From Diplonema japonicum (Eukaryota > Euglenozoa > Diplonemea > Diplonemida > Diplonemidae): a stretch of 64,000 bases of DNA. A program made the translations under genes and the position numbers. Location: assembly GCA_964019335.1 (NCBI GenBank), contig OZ025735.1, forward strand, positions 124,001-188,000. Reading direction: 5' to 3'. Positions 1 through 9,500 of the stretch are shown here, in pieces. Position 1 is the first letter of the stretch, and every line of letters begins with the position of its first letter. The notes under the pieces were generated by a model. The model ran no database searches, was not told the DNA's origin, and worked only from the letters and a program-made list of their open reading frames with translations.

Positions 1-2
1 TG

Positions 3-3000
3 CTGGAGCTCGACAAGAAGGACAAACTAATCGCAAAGCTCGAGCAAACCGTCGAAAGCGCCAAAAAACTAGTAACGGCAACAGCACGACAAGCCGTGAA
101 GGACCTGATAGACCACGTAGCAGGCAACATGGAGGCGATGAAAATATCTCTATTCGAAACTATGGGTGTGTTCATCCCACAAGAAGAACGAGCGCGTGCG
201 AATGAAGTAGCAAAACACGTTTCGTGGTTTACCGGCGCCATGCACTCTTCTGAAGGTCTTTCCCCGAAAAAAGGCGTTCTCGACTCCATGTTCAGGTTCG
301 CAAATGAAGAGATCAAACTCAGATGGACGGTTTCGAAGAACTGCTACACGACCACGACCGGAACGGTGCTCCTTGACTACAAAACCCTGTGGACCTCGCA
401 ACATGCCACCATAATCGATCTTGAGACCAAGCTCACCCAAACGCAGCACTTGCTCACAACGTCTCACGCGCTGCACAGCTCGCTCCTCGGCACCCACGAA
501 TCGCAAAAAGCAGAGATCATAAAACACCGCACCCAATACATCACCGAGCTCCTCCTCAAATCACAGCGGATACGGGAGCTTGATGCACGTCTTGCTCAGC
601 TCACCATGCACACCCCTAAACCCATTCCTAAAATCACGGAATTCGGCGAGGAGCAGAATGAAGAAGAAGAAGAAGAAGAAGAGAAAGAAGACACGATGGA
701 GGAGATCCTACAAGATGAAGTCGACGCTCTCAAAAAACAAGTTTTGGAGAAGTCCCACCAAGTAGCTGCGCTGTCCAAAGAGCTGGTAACCTACCGAAAC
801 GAAATCCAATCGCTGCGAAACGAGCTGGAGAAGAAGTGGGCGGAACCGGCATACCCTTCCACAGCGAGCGACGAGGAAGAAGAAGTAGAAGAAGAAGAAA
901 AAGAAGAAGAAAAACAAGAACAAGAAACAGAAAGACACAAGGAAGAAGAAGACGTGCACGATGGAAACGTGACGCCTGCCTCTGATTCACCTTCCGAATT
1001 GTCGATATTCAACCCGAACCCACCGACCTTGGATGAGATGGATGAGCTTCAGGAGGGCGTAGAAGTGGCCTTCCTCGTTCCGTCAGAAACTGGGACACAC
1101 CCAGTATGGGCCACGGGCCGTGTTGCCAAAAACCCAAGCGATCGAAAAAGCGTTACCTTTGATCAAAACGTTATGATCACATCTTCAGAAGGTAACCGAT
1201 CCTCGATACCAAGGAAGAGCATCAGGGTGCTATCTAAAAGCAGCCTCCCAAACGTGTTCGGCATGTCTCATGAAATGAATGTGGACATCGCGCAGCTTCG
1301 GGTGCAGCTCGCACAAGCCGAGGAGAAGATCGTCTTGCTGACCAACGAGCTCGACGACGCCAGCGACAAGATCCAAGAGCTCGAGACACAGTCCGAGGCA
1401 CAGGAACTGGAACGAGCAAAGCTCGCAAGGAAAGAATCTGTGAAGGTGCCTGAGTCACCGTCGAATCGCAACTACGAGGAGGTCATCGACGGCCTGAAGG
1501 ATGAGACTCTTGCTCTCACAGCTGAAATAAAGCTGATGTCAGAAGAGATCGAGACCCTCGAGAACAGCTTACTTCAAGAGGAAGGGAAGACACTTACCGC
1601 ACAGAAGGAGCACAACGAGGCGAAACAAAAAGTCGGGTACCTCCAAGAAGCGAACGACGAGCTGAGCAACTTGCTTGATGTGTGGAAGGGAAAGGTGCAG
1701 TTTCTGGAAGATCAAAACGCTGTTCTGAAGGAGGGGCAGGGACAGGACGAAGGCCAAGAAGAAGACTCGGAATCTGGATCGGACGTGAAACGTTTGAAGA
1801 GGCTGGTGTGCAACCTGCGGATGATCATCGAGGACTCAAAGTCGAACCTCAGACTGCTGAGGCAAGCGCAGAGCAACCTCATCGCCGACTTCAGCGCCTT
1901 CAAATACAAACACAGGAACTGTGAAAACAACGACGAGGACAACCCGCACGCCTCGATGGACAGCGTGCTGGAGGGGCTGCGGGGTGCTGCTGGTGAGTCG
2001 ACCATCGACATCATCAAGCGTATAGTAGTCGACGATATCTTGTTGAAGAACAGCGCAGAGGAGGACATCGCGCCCTTAGAGCTGCTCATCTTAGAGGCAG
2101 TCACCACAGGGCAGCTCCCTGGCGACTACCTCATGCACTTCCTCACTGCTGACCAGCTCGAAGTCCTCAATCAAGAAGGCACTGCGCTCCTTGTGCAGAA
2201 GTCCCTCGACAACGCCCAGCATGAGCCCCAACAAGAACAACAGCCCTCGGAGCAGCGCAAAGATGTTCGTTCGATGCTGTTGTCTATCGGGAAGTCCATC
2301 GGAGGGATAAGCAGCATCGTAAAACAAGTCAGCCCTCCAGACCCGCCTCTCACAGGCAGCCCGCCTTCGGATAGTCATGGCGACACGGGCGACAACACTT
2401 GGCCTGCCAAGGACATGCCCCTGGACCAGATATCTAATGACCTCAACGCAACGAGTAATAGCGAAGATCAAAAAGAGCACGAGATACGACAGCTGCAAGT
2501 GCTGCAACAGAGATTAGAACATGAAGAACAACAAAATGCTAGCAGGCGGCAAGAACACCAATTGCAAGACACGGGGAATGGGCGGCACGCGGAGGGGCAT
2601 CAAGAGAGCCAGAAAGGGGAGCAGTTGCTAGCCGAGAACTCGGAGGCAGAACCCGACCTATTCAACAACGCAGTGGAGGGCCTTGACAAACAGTCACAAC
2701 TACAGCAAGTGCGGGATGACGGGCCACAGGAAACCGAAAAGCAAACTAAACAAACTCAACAACAACATCAACTGCAACAACCGCAGCAAAAGCAGCAACA
2801 TCAAGATCAACAGCAGCAACAACAACCCCAGAAGCCACAACCACAGCAAATGCAACACCAGCAGTCACCTCCATTGCAGCTCCCGCAGTCACAACACCAA
2901 CACAAGCCTGAACACCCTCAACGACCGCCACAAAACGAGGCAGAGAAGCACACCCCCGAGCGAGTGCGGAAAGCCTACAACAGGATAGACGACCTGCAGC

Positions 3001-4145
3001 AGGCCAACCCCCTCAAGCGAGTGCTGAGCCCGGCATTGCTAAACAAGAACAGCGTGCTGGACATCCCCTTCCCGGTGACGGAAAAGTTCGTTGTGGCGGT
3101 GCTTCAGACACCGCTAGAAGAGGTGTTGCAGCATTGCTCAGAGCTGAAGACGATGATCGAGGCACTGCCAGAGGATGCGAGGGAGGGGGTGGCTCAGCAC
3201 TGGGCGCTGGGGATGGCACAAGAAAACGAGATGCTAAGGGAGACAGTGATGGCGTGCTTCGTGGATATCCAGGACAAGAGAAGAAAGGAAGTACTGAAGA
3301 GGCTGGCGGGGGATAGTGGGGGTTTGAAAGAAAAGCTAGTGGGAGGAAGAGTCACACCAAAGCTACTCCGAAGAAAGAAGGAACAGATAAAGGACGAAGA
3401 GGTCGTCAACGAATCCTTCGCAGGGGTGCAACCCCTTCCGAGGCTGAGGCTGAAGCTGGTCAACAGAAACGACGACATGCTGGTCGATAAGACAAAACAA
3501 CAAAAACTGAAGGCGATGATCAAATCGGAGTTCAAAGGGTACCAACAGACCCTCGACCACCTCGACCTTATTGAAGTCGTTTCACTGCTTAAGATCGAAA
3601 CCTTGGATCTCATTTCACTCCACACAGCTTATTCAAGGTTCGACAAGACTCTTTCCGATCATAGGGGCTCTGCTTATGTGAAGGAATCGCATAAATTAAA
3701 AGCCGACCGAAAGACATTACTGGAGAAGTTTAAGATATACCGGCGTATGGAGTCGTTAGCGAACATGGCAGCAGGAAAGTTGAAACGGAAAAAAGAGTGC
3801 ATTCTACACGCACGAGAGGACCAGCTAAGCAAGGTGCTCAGTGAGATTGGGCACATTTCACAGACGCACCCTAAAGAATCGCGCACGTTGGCCAGGGTTG
3901 CGAAGGTTGCTGGGCGTTCTCTTGTGGAGTTTTTGGATGAGCCTGAAACGCCGCTGCTTGCGGAGTCCACACCACCGGTCTTGAACCCTTTGAAAGCTGT
4001 GCCTTGTACATCTGTCCCTAACCCTTTACCCATCGTGCAGAAACGGAGTGCCTATTCTATTATCCCGTCTTTCTCGACTCTGAACGTGAACGGTAAGTAC
4101 AAGCCAGCTTGGAAACGCCCATCGACGGCACCAAAACGAGAGTGA
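3..4145 (+). CDS. Giant coiled-coil protein, 5' end outside the window
   Basis: The frame is open from the first bases, so the true start lies upstream; the GTG at 96 is not a credible start. At least 1,380 codons are present, ending with TGA at 4143-4145. Most of the protein is predicted coiled coil (heptad-rich stretches around codons 30-270, 395-600 and 800-870, counted from nt 96) broken by acidic Glu runs (nt 658-690, 870-950). A short block at about nt 1045-1240 (V-x-A-F...W-A-T-G-R-V...I-P-x-K-S-I-R-V-L) resembles a Tudor-like small beta barrel. A Gln-rich region fills nt about 2690-2930, followed by a helical, basic C-terminus. No enzyme motif is visible. It is most likely a structural, cytoskeletal or scaffold protein; I do not recognise the family. 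It could contain introns that I cannot see. Confidence 0.8.
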   Translation: MELDKKDKLIAKLEQTVESAKKLVTATARQAVKDLIDHVAGNMEAMKISLFETMGVFIPQEERARANEVAKHVSWFTGAMHSSEGLSPKKGVLDSMFRFANEEIKLRWTVSKNCYTTTTGTVLLDYKTLWTSQHATIIDLETKLTQTQHLLTTSHALHSSLLGTHESQKAEIIKHRTQYITELLLKSQRIRELDARLAQLTMHTPKPIPKITEFGEEQNEEEEEEEEKEDTMEEILQDEVDALKKQVLEKSHQVAALSKELVTYRNEIQSLRNELEKKWAEPAYPSTASDEEEEVEEEEKEEEKQEQETERHKEEEDVHDGNVTPASDSPSELSIFNPNPPTLDEMDELQEGVEVAFLVPSETGTHPVWATGRVAKNPSDRKSVTFDQNVMITSSEGNRSSIPRKSIRVLSKSSLPNVFGMSHEMNVDIAQLRVQLAQAEEKIVLLTNELDDASDKIQELETQSEAQELERAKLARKESVKVPESPSNRNYEEVIDGLKDETLALTAEIKLMSEEIETLENSLLQEEGKTLTAQKEHNEAKQKVGYLQEANDELSNLLDVWKGKVQFLEDQNAVLKEGQGQDEGQEEDSESGSDVKRLKRLVCNLRMIIEDSKSNLRLLRQAQSNLIADFSAFKYKHRNCENNDEDNPHASMDSVLEGLRGAAGESTIDIIKRIVVDDILLKNSAEEDIAPLELLILEAVTTGQLPGDYLMHFLTADQLEVLNQEGTALLVQKSLDNAQHEPQQEQQPSEQRKDVRSMLLSIGKSIGGISSIVKQVSPPDPPLTGSPPSDSHGDTGDNTWPAKDMPLDQISNDLNATSNSEDQKEHEIRQLQVLQQRLEHEEQQNASRRQEHQLQDTGNGRHAEGHQESQKGEQLLAENSEAEPDLFNNAVEGLDKQSQLQQVRDDGPQETEKQTKQTQQQHQLQQPQQKQQHQDQQQQQQPQKPQPQQMQHQQSPPLQLPQSQHQHKPEHPQRPPQNEAEKHTPERVRKAYNRIDDLQQANPLKRVLSPALLNKNSVLDIPFPVTEKFVVAVLQTPLEEVLQHCSELKTMIEALPEDAREGVAQHWALGMAQENEMLRETVMACFVDIQDKRRKEVLKRLAGDSGGLKEKLVGGRVTPKLLRRKKEQIKDEEVVNESFAGVQPLPRLRLKLVNRNDDMLVDKTKQQKLKAMIKSEFKGYQQTLDHLDLIEVVSLLKIETLDLISLHTAYSRFDKTLSDHRGSAYVKESHKLKADRKTLLEKFKIYRRMESLANMAAGKLKRKKECILHAREDQLSKVLSEIGHISQTHPKESRTLARVAKVAGRSLVEFLDEPETPLLAESTPPVLNPLKAVPCTSVPNPLPIVQKRSAYSIIPSFSTLNVNGKYKPAWKRPSTAPKRE

Positions 4146-4293
4146 CAAGTTACAAATGAGCTTTTCTTATGAACAGCCAACACCACCATTTTTTTGCCCC
4201 CTAAAACCTTTTTTTTTTTTTTTTTTTTTCCTTCGTCTGTATACCCCCTTCCACAGGTTTTATTTTGTACACAAAAAAAAAAAAAAAAAAAAG

Positions 4294-4470
4294 ATGCCCC
4301 GGCCAAACGTTACGCTGTTGCTTGGCAGTGGGATTGGGTTTCTTTATGCGAGGCACAGTTACCCTGATGTTTTCCGGGGAAGGCTGAGACAGTACCTTCC
4401 GAAGGTGCAGGACGACACGCGCAGCATGACGAGAGAAGACTTCATACGGTCTCTCTTCGTAGGTGTTTAA
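4294..4470 (+). pseudogene. Truncated MICU-like first exon (tandem paralogue fragment)
   Basis: A short frame (58 codons) resembles the N-terminus of the intact MICU-like gene at 11035. Both have a short hydrophobic Gly-rich start, then a basic segment, then the motif M-T-[RS]-E-D-F-I-R-S-L-[LF]. The fragment stops five codons after this motif (TAA at 4468-4470), next to a possible donor GT at 4464. No EF-hand exon follows: the next 340 bases are homopolymers and then a retrotransposon begins. The protein-level likeness is clear but the DNA is well diverged, so this is an old paralogue rather than a fresh duplicate. I infer that a tandem MICU paralogue lost its body, perhaps when the LINE inserted or through later deletion. 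It might still be transcribed as an orphan exon. Confidence 0.6.
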
Positions 4471-4507
4471 TGCTTTTTTTCCCCCCCCTCTCTTTCTTTT
4501 CTTGTTC

Positions 4508-4560
<53 letters not shown>

Positions 4561-4807
4561 TTTTTCTCCATTATTATTTTGGCGAGTCCTAACTTTATCC
4601 CGTTGAAAAAAATTTTTTTTTTCTTTTGCTTGGGGGGAGAAAAAAAAAGAAGAACTGATAAGGGCGGGTGGACCTCAAAAGGTCCCCTCTTTTTTTTTCC
4701 CCGGGGGGGGGGGGGGGGGAGAGGTTGTTCTATTTGCATACTTCAACACGGGGGGGGGGGGAGAATTAAAAAAAATATATTTTTTTAAAAGGGGCTGGTA
4801 ATTTGGG
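4471..4807. other. Homopolymer spacer before the LINE
   Basis: This stretch is C, T, A and G runs (an A run of more than 40 at about 4511-4555, G runs near 4706 and 4752). I see no gene. The 5' end of the LINE probably lies in its last part, but no target-site duplication could be fixed by eye. Confidence 0.7.
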
Positions 4808-4838
4808 TTGGAATTAATCAAAATAATCGCAATCAAAG

Positions 4839-6596
4839 ATGGCTGGGGAACCTCCTCGTGGTGGCCCTGGGTCCCCTCCCAAGGGGGGGGAGCAAACTCC
4901 CCAGAAGGAGGCAGCATCATCAACATGGGTGCAGGTGGCGCGAATGGCGAGGTCAGTGAAGCCGGTGCAAGCGCAGAAGGTGACGGCGAAGGAATGGCCT
5001 TCTCGTCAGGTGCAGGAGGTGCAGGAGAAGTGGATGGACGAGGACGACGACAACGACAGCAGCAGCAGCAGCACGATCGTACTGCGAGCCATCTGGTGGA
5101 GAGCCGCATCCGGGGAGGACGGGTGGGCGAAGGTGCAAGCGGACGCCAAGAACGAGACGGTGAAGGCACTCAAGGCGCTGGGAGTCACCCTGCGGGGGAT
5201 CTCAGAGCCAAGAGGCGAGGCCTGGAAGGGACAGCTGACCAAGCTGGACCTCCTGGTCTACGTGGCGGCCAACGAAGAAGGGAAGGCGAAGCAGGCTGGT
5301 GCGGGGGGCTTGTTCGTAGAGGACCGCAGGAGGAAGCGAGAGAAGCAGCCACCACTATGGCTGAGGACGTGGGACGTGGCGGCGGCGCGGGGGATCGGAG
5401 GACCTACGGCCACCCTCACAAGCAACGGGAGGGGTCTCGGTTTGGTGCAAGACGGGAACCTGGACAGCGACGACGCCAGACACAAAGCACAGGAGGCCGG
5501 CTTGCTGGTGGGAACAGGGGCCGGACGAAAGTTCGACCTCCACAGTGTGCCACGCGGGATCACGGGCGAGCAGGTGCAGGGCTTGCTACGGAACAACGGG
5601 TGGAAGGACGCGACGGTCATTCGCGTCATCCCGAAGAAGGGGCGGCAACTGGCGGTGGTCCAGTCGGCAGGGCAGCCCCCGTTCGGCGAGGTGCAGGTGG
5701 GGGAGCACCGGATGGCGCTGACGGCGGCGTGGAAGCAGCAACCACTGCAAATGGTGGTGGCGAAAGGGGAAACGAGGAAGGACCCCAACGAAAACTGCGA
5801 CACACGATACTCCAAGCCCGAGTTCCTCTGTTTTTACGGCAAGAACAAGGGCGAGGAGTACTGGGCGGCCGCCGACCCCGAGAAGCTGCAGGAACGGGAG
5901 CAGAAGGACGCGACCGCGGACACGACCACAGAACAGAAGAAGAAGAAGACAAAGAAGCCGCAGAAGCAAGAACAACAACAACAACAACAACAGCAACAGA
6001 AGGACACCACGATCAACGCAACAGAGCTAGAGCAATACAAAATGCTCGTCACGAAGTTGCAGAGCGAAGTCGACCGCCTCAAAGATGCGCTAAGGAAGGT
6101 GGCACGCAGGGCGATGGAGAACAGGGCCGCGACGACCCCAGCAGCCACGACAAGCGCTGCATCCCCGAAGCGGCAGAGGAGCGGCACTCCGGAACAGAAC
6201 ACGGAGACGCCGACGGCGAAGAAGAAGCCTGCGACGGCGGCGGCGGCAGGTGCAGTGTCCCCGAAAAAGACAAGCACGAACACGAACACGAACAAGGCAG
6301 CGTCACCGAAGCGACAGAGGAGCCAGACTCCCTCACCCTCTCCGTCGCCGAAGAAGCCCGACCCCAGCAGCCCCGGCCACAGGAAGCCAACAACCTCGTC
6401 GGAAGGGAAGCTGCAAGGCAAGGAGAAGAAGAAGCAGAAGGTGCATGTCCATGCTTGGTCTGCGACCTACCAAGCCTCACAGGGTCAATGCGGGTCATGT
6501 CATGGCCAGCTGAAAGGCAGGAGGGCGAGGGTGTGCGCCATGGAGAACTGCAGGCGGGAACAATGCGTGAGCTGCATTGGAAACCTCCCCAACTGA
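4839..6596 (+). CDS. LINE ORF1, nucleic-acid-binding protein
   Basis: 585 codons starting at the ATG in aaagATGGCTGGGG. The middle (about residues 235-310: V-P-R-G-I-T-G-E-Q-V then V-I-R-V-I-P-K-K-G-R-Q) has the rhythm of an RRM-like fold. It is followed by a Gln/Lys-rich coiled coil (about 365-430), a low-complexity Ser/Pro/Lys region, and a Cys/His-rich C-terminus (C-x2-C...C-x4-C-x5-C-x2-C, about 555-580) that could bind zinc. This layout (RRM-like, coiled coil, zinc) is usual for LINE ORF1 RNA chaperones. ORF1 is in a different frame from ORF2 and overlaps its start. The long frame that runs over ORF1 in the ORF2 frame is a shadow. Confidence 0.8.
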   Translation: MAGEPPRGGPGSPPKGGEQTPQKEAASSTWVQVARMARSVKPVQAQKVTAKEWPSRQVQEVQEKWMDEDDDNDSSSSSTIVLRAIWWRAASGEDGWAKVQADAKNETVKALKALGVTLRGISEPRGEAWKGQLTKLDLLVYVAANEEGKAKQAGAGGLFVEDRRRKREKQPPLWLRTWDVAAARGIGGPTATLTSNGRGLGLVQDGNLDSDDARHKAQEAGLLVGTGAGRKFDLHSVPRGITGEQVQGLLRNNGWKDATVIRVIPKKGRQLAVVQSAGQPPFGEVQVGEHRMALTAAWKQQPLQMVVAKGETRKDPNENCDTRYSKPEFLCFYGKNKGEEYWAAADPEKLQEREQKDATADTTTEQKKKKTKKPQKQEQQQQQQQQQKDTTINATELEQYKMLVTKLQSEVDRLKDALRKVARRAMENRAATTPAATTSAASPKRQRSGTPEQNTETPTAKKKPATAAAAGAVSPKKTSTNTNTNKAASPKRQRSQTPSPSPSPKKPDPSSPGHRKPTTSSEGKLQGKEKKKQKVHVHAWSATYQASQGQCGSCHGQLKGRRARVCAMENCRREQCVSCIGNLPN

Positions 6597-9500
6597 AAAC
6601 GGGGAGGCGGAAACCGGGGTCAGAGGAGGAAGAGGACTTCGCGAGGCTCACGGCGCAGGGGATACATCCGAACCCTGGGCCCAACATGTACGTGTCGACA
6701 GTGAACGTGGCCTCCCTACGCAACCAAATAGAGGAGGTTACGACGAAGCTGGACGTCGACGTGATCTGCACGCAGGAGACGGCGCTGACCTTAGCTGGGC
6801 AGCAGGAGATGGAGCGGGAGCTCGGGAAGAAGACGAAGAAGAAGTGGAAGCCGATGTGGGGACCGCCGCAGCCGGGAAGGAAGGTGGAGGGAATCGCTTC
6901 GAACTGGGTAGCTCAGAGGGGAGGACTGGCAACCCTAATCCGAGAACCCAGGACAGCATTGCCAGGTTCTCTGGACACCAACGACCAATCTGAAGAACAA
7001 CGCAGGAGGTGGCTGCACACTCAGGTCGCAATCGATGGCAAACGCAGATGGCTACATATCATATCGATATACTGCCCGGCAGGAACAGGACGTGAAGAGA
7101 CCGCAAAGAGGGAGACCCTCCTCCACTACATCCTGCGGAAGAAGGCGAAGGAGCTCGGCAATGTGCCAATACTCGTCGTTGGCGACTTCAACACCGACGA
7201 GGCAAGATCCCCGGAACTGCGGAAGGCACTGCAGGCAGGATGGGCGGACACAGCGGACCTATGCGCAAAATGGAGAGGGAAACAACCTGATCCAACGTTT
7301 GTACGGGAGAACTGCGCCACGCGGATCGACAGGATACTGGCAAGTCCGGAGGCAGTACCGGCCATCACCGGATGCCAAGTGAACCAAGCGATCAAGGGGA
7401 CGGATCACCGGACACTGACGGTTGCACTTGAGCTCGACAGATTCAGGATGACGGTACAACGATACATGCTGCCGAGGGGTCTGGAGACGGCAGATGAGCC
7501 AACGGAAGAACAAGGAGCCGAAGCAGTGGAAGCAGCCGGATTCCGACAGTACCTGCACGAAGGAAATATAACAAAAGCCTTCGAGACCCTCTCCCGGTGC
7601 ACCGAAGACCTCCTCATAGACCAACCAGTGGGGACGCCGGGGAGGGCAGCGTACGTCGGAAGAGGCAAACACACCAGCACAAAGGAGAAGGAAGTGTGTG
7701 CACCAACGACGACGGGAACGGTGGGTGCAGCTACAACATGGCAAGCGCGACTGGAAAAGCTGAAGCTCAAGACGCGGACACTGCAACAACAGCTCGAGCA
7801 AGCAGTTGAGGACAAGGGGCTAAGCAAGCCGACCCTGAACACGATAAGAAACGTGAACAGGGAAGCAAAGGCTCTGGCAGTACCAGCTGAACCGGTGCCG
7901 CACGACGCTGTTCTCATAGAGGACATGCTGGCAGCAGCGCTGAACATGGAAGACGCAATTGCAGCTGAGGAACGGAAGAAAAGGACCGAGGCGAACACGT
8001 CACGGAGACGAGAATACCTGGCCGAGGTTGCAGCAGGACGCGAGACAACAAGACTGGTAAAAGTCGCGAAAGGCAAACGTCAAAGCGACGGAACCAGGGC
8101 GGTCAAGGAAGGGATGGTGCTCTTTGCGTCCCCCGGACTGATCGACAGCGTCATGCGCAAGGCGTGGAAGACCGTCTTTGCGAAATACGAGTCCCGACCG
8201 GAGCCCCTCTATGCCCCCTTCAAGGCAAAGTACAGCAAGTTCGTGCAACGGCATGAGATGGAGAGGACACAACTGACGGGAGCAAGGCTGAGGGAAGTGC
8301 TCAGAAAGAAAAGCAAGAAAAGCGCGGCAGGCATCGACGGGTGGAGGATGCTAGAGCTACGGAAACTACCAGAGTCAGTACTAGACGCCTGGGCGATGCT
8401 CTTCCATGCGATCGAAGCAACGGGGAGGTGGCCGGAAGCCATGAAAACGGCACTGGTTACCCTCGTACCGAAGTGCGACGATGCGGGACCACTGGAGCAC
8501 AGGCCTATCACAGTCACATCTGCGGTGTACAGACTCTGGGCATGCGCGCGACTGTCTGATATCCTCATCTGGCAGGAGAAATGGATACACGACAAGCAAT
8601 ACGGATTCCGCACGGGTTTCGGGACAGAGGACGCACTTTTGGACCTCGCCCTTGACATCGAAGAATCCATTCTGGAGGGGAAACCGCTAGTCGGGGTGGC
8701 ACTCGACTTTGCGAAATGCTTTGACAGTGTACCGCAACAGCTGGTTCTGGAGCTGGTGGAGGACATGGGCATGGACACAGGCATCCTCAGGGCACTGAAA
8801 GGAATGTACGCAGGCATGCGAAGACGGTTCAGGTACGCAGCAGGCGTGGGGGAGGAGTTCCACACAACCAATGGAATCCTTCAGGGATGCCCGATTTCAG
8901 TGGTACGCATCAACGCGCTGTTGGCGGTACTAATGAAGCAGGTGGAGAACGACACAGGGGTCCGCTCGCTGTCTTACGCGGACGATGCATATCTCTTGGC
9001 ACGGCTCGGTGCGGCGTTGCAGGAAGGCGTAGACGCAGTGGAAGCCTTCTGCAAACAGGTGGGGATGAAGCTCAACACCAGGAAGACGAAGACCTTTGCA
9101 GTGAACAGGAAGACACCGGAGGTGAAGGTGAAAGGCGAGGAACTGCAGCCGACACGGACTGTAGGAGTACTGGGAGCCAAGCTGCGGACAGACGGCAGGC
9201 CGCAAACCAACGGCGACAGGACGGCGGAGGCACTCGGGACGCTGAGCAGGCTGGGAGCAACGCCGTTGTCCTTTCAGCAGAAGGCGAAGATCATCAGCAG
9301 CACGATCCTACCGAGCTGCCTCTACGACTGCCCATTCTCACCGCCGAAAACGGGACAAATGGCCACGCTGGTGAAGGAGACCACGTACGCGCTCTGGGGG
9401 CAGAAGTACTGCACCAGGAACCCAGGCACAGTACTATCCGTGACACTGCCGGGACACACGAGCCACCCACAGATGACAGCCGCATACAGAGCACTTATGC

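Noticed and set aside
1712-3625. Minus-strand ORFs of 100-143 codons opposite the coiled-coil gene
   Set aside because: Ser-rich mirror images of Glu/Lys coiled-coil codons; no domains.
4808-6487. Long open frame reading through the ORF1 region in the ORF2 frame
   Set aside because: It overlaps ORF1 completely, encodes Arg/Gly/Thr-rich sequence with no domain, and ORF1 has the RRM-like and zinc features. Coding in this frame is credible only from about 6488.
6560-6600. Classic -1 slippery heptamer at the ORF1/ORF2 overlap
   Set aside because: The bases near the ORF1 stop (ctccccaactga) do not fit X-XXY-YYZ; recoding mode is left open.
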